Below are positions 31,801 to 37,730 of a stretch of 37,730 nt of DNA, in pieces. The DNA is from Acanthaster planci. Lineage: Eukaryota; Echinodermata; Asteroidea; Valvatida; Acanthasteridae. The DNA lies in the NCBI RefSeq assembly GCF_001949145.1, contig NW_019091569.1, positions 404,977 to 442,706 on the forward strand. Reading direction: 5' to 3'. A program made the translations under genes and the position numbers. Below the pieces are notes generated by a model. It ran no database searches and was not told where the DNA came from. It worked only from the letters and a program-made list of their open reading frames with translations. Each line of letters begins with the position of its first letter. The stretch's first letter is position 1.

Positions 31801-33249
31801 GTCAAGAATCATACAATCACCGGAAAATTCATTAAATCGAATTCCGGAACTGGTAAAATCAACCGAATTTAATTTCAAAATTTCATCAATATTGCTCGGC
31901 CTTCAGGGTAAAACCGAAATTCAACAAAGATTTTCCCGAGTTTCTGGTTTACCGGTGGCAATCGATGCATCGAATGAAAATCCGGTGTTTCAGCGAGAAA
32001 TCGTTTCTTCTCGCCATATCTGAAAAGGACTTTTTCCCACTTGAATAAAATTATTAATTTTGGTCTTTAAATTAATTTTTTCGGTTTCGGACATTTCTTG
32101 ATATGCCGAAGCCGCGATATTGAAAGTTCCATCGCGATCGAAATATTGTTCATTCAGGCCGATGATGGATCAAAAACTGTCATCTGAATAGGTCGCATAG
32201 GCTTTTTTTAATCCTCCTTCGACTTGCAAATTAGGGTCGACGGCATCGATGGGCGAATATAAAAAATCATAAATTGGCGATGTTAACAATTCCTGAATCT
32301 GAGTTCGAGTATTCGCCAATGCGGCATCATTTCAGGCATCAATCGCGATTCCTAATTCTAAATCGGATAATTTAATTTGTTCATTTCCATTTTCCATTCA
32401 CTGAGAAATCTCTCCTACTTCTTCTCAGCTTAAACTCGCGGAAAGATGTGAATCTCAAATATTTTTCGCGGAATCCATTTGCCCGTTATCTAAAAAACTA
32501 TTCAAGTTCAAAGTCGACGGAAATGATGCATAGGTATAAAAACCAGAGGGATTGTTTGCTCGATAGTTTTTATAGGCCGCGATATTATCTCGAATCGTGG
32601 AAAAAGATGGCGAATGATTAAATTCCTCGACTAAATATTGTAAACGAAAATAAGCGGGATAAATCGCCGGTCAATGTGAAGTATCGGCCGTGGTTAGGGA
32701 TTGAATTTTGTTTAATACTCAATGACGAAATGAGTAAACACTATAATCGCTCGTAAAATCAAAGTCATAACGATGACATTGAGAGTTATCGGCACAAATT
32801 CCCGTTTCGGTCGGAGAACCGGCAAATGATGAATCGGGTAAATTATTGGAATTATAGTATCCGTGATAAATTAAAAAAGTGGAATCGGTATTTTCGCTAC
32901 CAAAATCAAGATTGGAACTCGTGAAATAGTTAAATTTAAATCCAATCCCGATGTAAATGTCAGTTAAAAATCGATTGGTTCCTAATTTATATTTAAAGGT
33001 CGGATAATTAATTGTATTTCCGTGTTCGTCTGGTCCGCCGGTTTTGGATTGTGTGTTATCGGGATCATCAACAATGAGACCATCATTGTTCAACTGCTGA
33101 TAATTCACGAAAAAAGTGGATGATGAAGAACTAAAAGTCAAAATTACTCAAAACAAGACTAAGAGAATAAAACTCAAGAGAATAGAGTAGAAACGAAACC
33201 GAAAAAAGAAAAAACAATCCTTAATTTTTTTAAAACTTCAAGGCATCAT
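25807..33249 (-). CDS. Giant repeat surface protein F, 2480 aa
   Basis: Start ATG 33249-33247 (a second ATG follows at once), stop TAA 25809-25807; one unbroken frame of 2480 codons with UGA as Trp, the only complete giant here. N-terminus MMPWSFKKIKDC, then a membrane segment at about residues 22-42. A unique region follows (about 43-150: GGPDEHGN, TGICADNSQCHRYDF) rich in Tyr, Asn and Asp, with Cys pairs. About twenty degenerate units of 100-130 residues fill the rest, with cores such as FNFPAGLSLNNFAQDGTL and helices such as IIANWNEDENKKAILRQY. Near the middle sits the SRWEVNSF domain (plus-strand 29000-29230). The C-terminal helix (PIIIGSSVAGGLLCIVLIALF) ends LAQRKKNKK. Monocistronic spacing: 75 bp to E, 181 bp to G. 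Function unknown; it may act as a long extracellular fibre or adhesin. Confidence 0.87.
29000..29260 (-). other. Inserted SRWEV domain of protein F (also in E and G)
   Basis: A non-repeat segment of about 90-100 residues flanked by repeat units: SSIEIRNWL, a beta-like stretch (YYSVVVKWFYDV), SRWEVNSFQLNGL, then VWTNLYSFRDSI. The same order occurs in E (about 20790-21080, SRWEVTHFKF, PWTNIYSFQRS) and G (about 36540-36820, SRWEVTKFKL, PWTDIHSFRDS). It is absent from A-D. Its fold and ligand are unknown to me. Confidence 0.6.
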
Positions 33250-33291
33250 TTAATAGAGTAAAAAAGAATTTAAATGATTTCTACCAAATAC

Positions 33292-33297
33292 CTTATA
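33292..33297 (-). promoter_or_regulatory. Possible -10 box of gene F
   Basis: Minus-strand TATAAG in a TGTGGTATAAG context 42 bases before the F start, with no convincing -35. The 181-bp gap to G is otherwise A/T runs. Confidence 0.3.
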
Positions 33298-33401
33298 CCA
33301 CAAAAAATAAAAAAATATTTTTTTTATTAAATGACCAAAAAATTTATGAAATAGAAGACAGATTAATTACCGAAAAAGATCGCAATTTTTCGACTTTTAT
33401 T

Positions 33402-33418
33402 TTTTATTTGAAATAAAA
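33402..33418 (-). terminator. Possible AT hairpin after gene G
   Basis: Inverted repeat TTTTATTT/AAATAAAA around a single base (33410), 13 bases after the G stop codon and flanked by A and T runs. It resembles the AT-only terminator at 224-251 but is shorter. Confidence 0.3.
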
Positions 33419-33430
33419 TTTTTTGTTTTT

Positions 33431-36400
33431 TTAAGAAGAACTTTTTTTGCGAAAATAAAAATAAATTCCGCCGATGATGGCGAGAATCGCCACAAATCCG
33501 GCAATGGTTCCACCAATAATAGCCCCGAATGATTGGGAGGGAATGAGTGATTCAATTGTTCAACGACTTAAAGCTCTCAGTTCTTCAAAATCTTTTTGCC
33601 CGAATACCGATTCTTTTAAATTTCCTTGCGCATCAAAATCCGTCAGTAAATATCCGGAAGGCAGATTTACTTTGATTTTATTCGCTTGCGCATTGACAAT
33701 CGCTTGGCGACGAATTTTTGCTGGTTCATTATTTGCGTTTCAATATTCGCGAACGACACCTTGCTGACGAAGAAGCAAAATATTTGAATAATCGTCTGGA
33801 TTGAAATCGGCCACTCAACTTTCAATTGCCGTAAGCATTGCAAAGTAAGGGAATAAACTTGGTGGCGGAGTTACAACATCGGGTTCTCTTGGTAATTGCA
33901 TGAGAGTTCCGGTTGAAGCGTCAAAATTCTCGAGCGAAAGACCTTCCGGAAATTCAAATTCAATGCCTGAAGTCGGAGTGGCAAAGGTTTTATATTGGCG
34001 AATAATTTCTTTTTTATTTTCGTCATCATTTCAATTCGCGATAATTTGCGCGCGAGTTTTGGCGGCTACTTCCAATCCCCCCACCAAATCGGAATTTTCG
34101 ATTGATAATCAAAGAGTTTCGTTTTCGGGTTGAGAACATCAAATCTCAATGGCGGTCAATTCCGCTCAAACACTAAGGCCGTCCAGAGCCTGAGTTGTTA
34201 ATTCCCCTTCATCGTCAAAACTATTGATTGTTAATCCTTGAGGAAAACGAAAAGCGGCCGGATAACCAACATAAATAGTTCGATCAGGAGCGGTTTTATA
34301 TTTTTTCAAAGCGGCTTTTTTATAAGACATTAAATCTCATGAGCTTACAATAATCGTTCAATAAGCATTCAGCATATTGTCAATATGAGTTTCCGCATCA
34401 AAATTTTCCATTCACGGTTTAATCTGAGTATTTAAATTATCAAGAGTAATTTCGTCAAGAGCAAAAGCACTATTTTTCAATTGTCCGGTTAAAGTAAAGT
34501 CGGTGATTGAAAGTCAGGAACGGACATCGTAAGTTGTTGTCCCTTCAGTAGCCGTTCAAAAGGCATTCGGATAAGTATCAGGAACATTTAATCTTTGAGC
34601 CAAAACAAAAAAATGAGCGAAAGGTAAATGTTTGTCCGTAAGAGAGTCATTTCAATTCGCAATCGCGGTCATTCGTAAACAAGCAAGGGAAGTTGCCCCG
34701 GATTCACAAGCGGTCGTAACATCTGTCGCGGTTGGAACAAGTGTTTCGATTGGCAAATTGAGAAAAAGATTGTCTAATTTTAATCAAGTTCAAACTCTTT
34801 TCAAAGTTCTAAAACTTTTTGCAAACGACAAGTCAATTAATTCTCCTTCGGAATTAAAACTACTTGATGTTAATCCCCCCGCGGATGAGGGAAAATAATA
34901 ACTTTGTAAATTTGAGTCCAAACGCGCATAGTTTTTTCAGGCTTCTCGAGGAATCGCAAACCTATCCTGATTATTTCAATTAGAAATAATTGATTCATAA
35001 AAATGATGAAATAAAAGAGTGCGGTGATATTCGGCATGAGTTTGATCGTTTTCATAAACAGCAGCGAGATTTTCGACGGAAATTTGAAAAGTCGCTAATT
35101 TTCTTCAATCATCGAATTCCGCATTTATGCCTAAAATATTTGCCTGCATATTTCCCGTATCTCGGGCAAATAAAACGGCTAATGACGCAATCGAATTCAA
35201 ATGAGTTCCGAGTTGCAAGGCCGCCGGATAATTGGCAGGAAGAGTTATGTCCCTTTCTGCATCAAGATAAAAAAGATTGCTCAACAATTTTTTTTCGGTT
35301 TTTTTGTCGTTTCAAGCCGTTAAAATCGCCAATGCATATGCATTAACATTTGTGGTAACCAAATTTGAATCAACAGATGAAAAAGAAGTAAGTAAATTTT
35401 TAAGAGTATCTCAATCCGCTCATGAGGATCAAAGATTTAAAGAATCGAGGTTAAGGTTTCCTTCAGGTGTAAACGAATTGAGTGTTAAAGGAGTAAAAGC
35501 ACTGAGCGTTGGTGACAAAGTCGGCTTGAGACTTAAACGTAAATAAGAACTCAACATAGTCCGGAAAGAGTTCAGATCGGACGATGTATTTCAGGCGGTA
35601 ATTATATTGTTTTTGAATTGTAAAATTAAATTGAGGCGCAAAGTTTCCAAATGAGAACCTAAATTTTCCATAGCGATTTTGATTTCCGTTAATTGATGAA
35701 AATTGCGCACCGACAACAAACTATTCACATTTAATTCGCCGGTTGTGGAATCAAAATCGGAAAAAGGCAAGGTTGAAGGAAAATGAAAGTTTTCTCCGAC
35801 ATTCCCTCGTTCGGTCAAAGAAAGAAAACGAATCATAGCCGACATATTCACCAAACTGCCATTTCAGAAAGCTCGAATATGAATACGATATCAATTCAAA
35901 ATTCTTCCTTTTCAATTTTCGATATTATCAGAAGTTAGATTCGTATATCAATTTTGAAAAGCGATGGCCTTATCCTGAGTGTCTAACATAGTCGCCAGAG
36001 ACGAAACGGAAATACTTCCATCATCGGCAAAATCAGCATAAGGAAAAGCATTCGCGATCGTATCGGGAAAATTTAAAGTCAACGGCGAATTGTTCGTATT
36101 CGAAACAATCGCGAAATATTGTTTATGTCAAGAAATGAGCTCTCGAAGAGAAAACCGAGCATCCGCCGCTCATTCTTCGCTAATTGTGTTTCGTAAAGCC
36201 GGTAAATCTAAATATTGAACATTATGCGCTTGCAGAGCCGATACATCAAAATTCGTAGCTCAAGTTTTGATACCTTGAAGTTGAGATAAAGTAACATCCG
36301 CATTTAAATTCAGATTTCCATTTCTATCAAAATCGTTGATTATCAATCCCGACGGAAAATTAAATGAATATGTTTGCTCCGCACTTTCTAAATTCAAATA

Positions 36401-37730
36401 AATTTTCATCGCATCTCTTAAATTTGCATATTCGGTGGATGTATTTCATTTGTCAGTAAACCATGCCTCTTGAGATGATGAAAATGCGGAGATCAAAAGC
36501 GGTCCCGGTTGAGGAGATAGGGAACTAAAAGCAGTTACAATTGAATCGCGAAAAGAATGAATATCGGTTCATGGAGACGACGGAGTTACTAACGAACCGT
36601 CAACCGCGACATTTCCTACTGAGTGCAAAGCTTGTAATTTAAACTTGGTAACTTCTCAACGAGAATTCGTGACCTCGAAATATCAAATGAGAGAAAGAGT
36701 TTGCCCATTAGTAGGATCAATTAATGTTGCCGACAAATATGAATCGGATTCCGCATTATAGGAAACGGAAACATCGGTCGGCGGAATTTGCAATCAGGCA
36801 ATAATCTCGCTACTTGTGAAAATTGATGTTGTAATTCCGGCAGTTGACGGAACAGAATCAGCATCAAAATTATCAATTCAGACTCGCAGTGAAAGCAAAG
36901 AATCGAGATCGAGAGCATCGAAATCATCGGCATTTAAATTTCCCGTGGCAAAATTAAACTTACCTAAATCCAGAAAAGAAGGAAAAGCAAAATCATAGGC
37001 CGGATACGGAGCCGGGGCTAAAAGAAAATAATTGGCCATACTTGAAGTTTTTGCGGTATTCGTATTTCAGGCGGCCATGGTTTCAACTAAATATTGAGTT
37101 TTTATTGAATCGGAAATTGAATTAAACGTTGTTGAAACAAACGTTTCTACTCAAGCAGCAAAATTCGCCAATACTTCGAACGAAGAAAAATCATTTAAGG
37201 CGATGGCCGATAGCGTTCCCGGTGCGGCAAAAATATTCAGCGACAGGTCGGGAGTTTTTTCATTTCCCAGTTCTAAATTTGAATCAATATTTTCGGGAAT
37301 TGAATTTAAATTTTTCATCATCACGATCAAATTATGAAAATTCGCGGTTTGTGAGTTTCAATAATTTATAATCGACGTTCGATAAAGATTAAGGGCATTT
37401 TCCGATGATCATTCATCCGCTCAAACTTTGATCGCATGCAGTTCGCTTAAAGTATTATAACGATCAAAATGTTCCGCCAAAGGAGAAAAATTTCAAATAT
37501 CTAATTGACCCGAAGAATTAAAATCAGTCAGTGATCAGAAAGCAAAAGAATCCGTACTGAGATCTAATAAAAGATTCGTTGGGGCAGGAGAAGCGCGTTT
37601 AAAACTCGCAATCGTAGCTCGTTGAGCCGCATAGTCGTCATGCGTATTTCAAAGATTTATAATGATTTCTAAATATTCTTCTCAAATAATGCGAGGATTG
37701 GTAACGGAATCTGGAGTGGAATAGGAATAG
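33431..37730 (-). CDS. Giant repeat surface protein G, C-terminal 1432 aa (5' end outside window)
   Basis: Stop TAA 33433-33431; the frame is open with UGA as Trp to the window edge, where it begins in YSYSTPDSVTNPRIIW. It is colinear with E and F: RATIASFK, ELGNEKTPDLSLNIF, YFLLAPAPYPAYDFAFP, the SRWEVTKF domain, GNVGENFHFPSTLPFSDFD, SYYFPSSAGGLTSSSF, CESGATSLACLRMTAIANW, YDVRSWLSITDFTLTG, GYPAAFRFPQGLTINSF and RAQIIANWNDDENKKEIIRQY. The C-terminal helix (FGAIIGGTIAGFVAILAIIGGIY) ends FYFRKKSSS. It is closer to E than to F, with nearly identical DNA patches. The visible end lies at the same protein position as the N in E. Function unknown; a surface protein by its anchor. Confidence 0.87.

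Noticed and set aside
1040-37730. Leucine-rich repeats or DUF285/BspA-type repeats
   Set aside because: The spacing of LSLxxFxxDGxLxxxSL recurs only once per 100-130 residues and is followed by helices, unlike the 20-25-residue period of those families.

Overview
This window comes from a mollicute-like bacterium (Mycoplasma/Spiroplasma relatives). UGA is read as Trp in every convincing gene on both strands, the DNA is AT-rich, the tRNA genes encode CCA, promoters are simple TTGACA/TATAAT boxes and hardly any gene has a Shine-Dalgarno sequence. The genus cannot be fixed from the window. It is probably a draft assembly: there is one 426-base N block (18254-18679) and three single Ns (4115, 6012, 21971).

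Plus strand: the end of a Cof-type HAD phosphatase (2-232) with an AT-only hairpin terminator; tRNA-Ala; a small unknown protein (470-982); tRNA-Pro; tRNA-Met; one single-polypeptide Type ISP restriction-modification enzyme (8875-13670); tRNA-Ile; tRNA-Ser. The R-M enzyme has the full domain order (Mrr-like nuclease, DEAH helicase, N6-adenine methyltransferase, target recognition domain) and the family's length, about 1598 residues, but its reading frame changes three times: at a G12 homopolymer next to the DEAH box, at an A_AAA_AAG heptamer after helicase motif VI, and inside the recognition domain.

Minus strand: seven paralogous giant surface proteins, here called A (1040-4375), B (4449-6231), C (6305-8368), D (13932-16928), E (17587-25731), F (25807-33249) and G (33431 to beyond the window edge), plus one remnant (17090-17311). 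Together they take up roughly 29 kb. Each complete member has an N-terminal membrane segment, a long ectodomain of degenerate repeats of about 100-130 residues (an FPxxLSLxxFxxDGxL core followed by a helical stretch with a WN[D/T/N] motif) and a C-terminal glycine-rich transmembrane helix with a short basic tail. Most have their own promoter. A, B and C share one N-terminal module; E, F and G are colinear giants (about 2500 residues) that share an inserted non-repeat domain with an SRWEVxxF motif.

The single Ns fall at the same place in A and B. The N in E and the window edge in G fall at homologous positions. This suggests repeat variation or near-identical, recombining sequence at defined hotspots. 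I recognise no named family for these repeat proteins. The combination of a recombining surface-protein array and a homopolymer-switched R-M system is the most interesting feature of the window.
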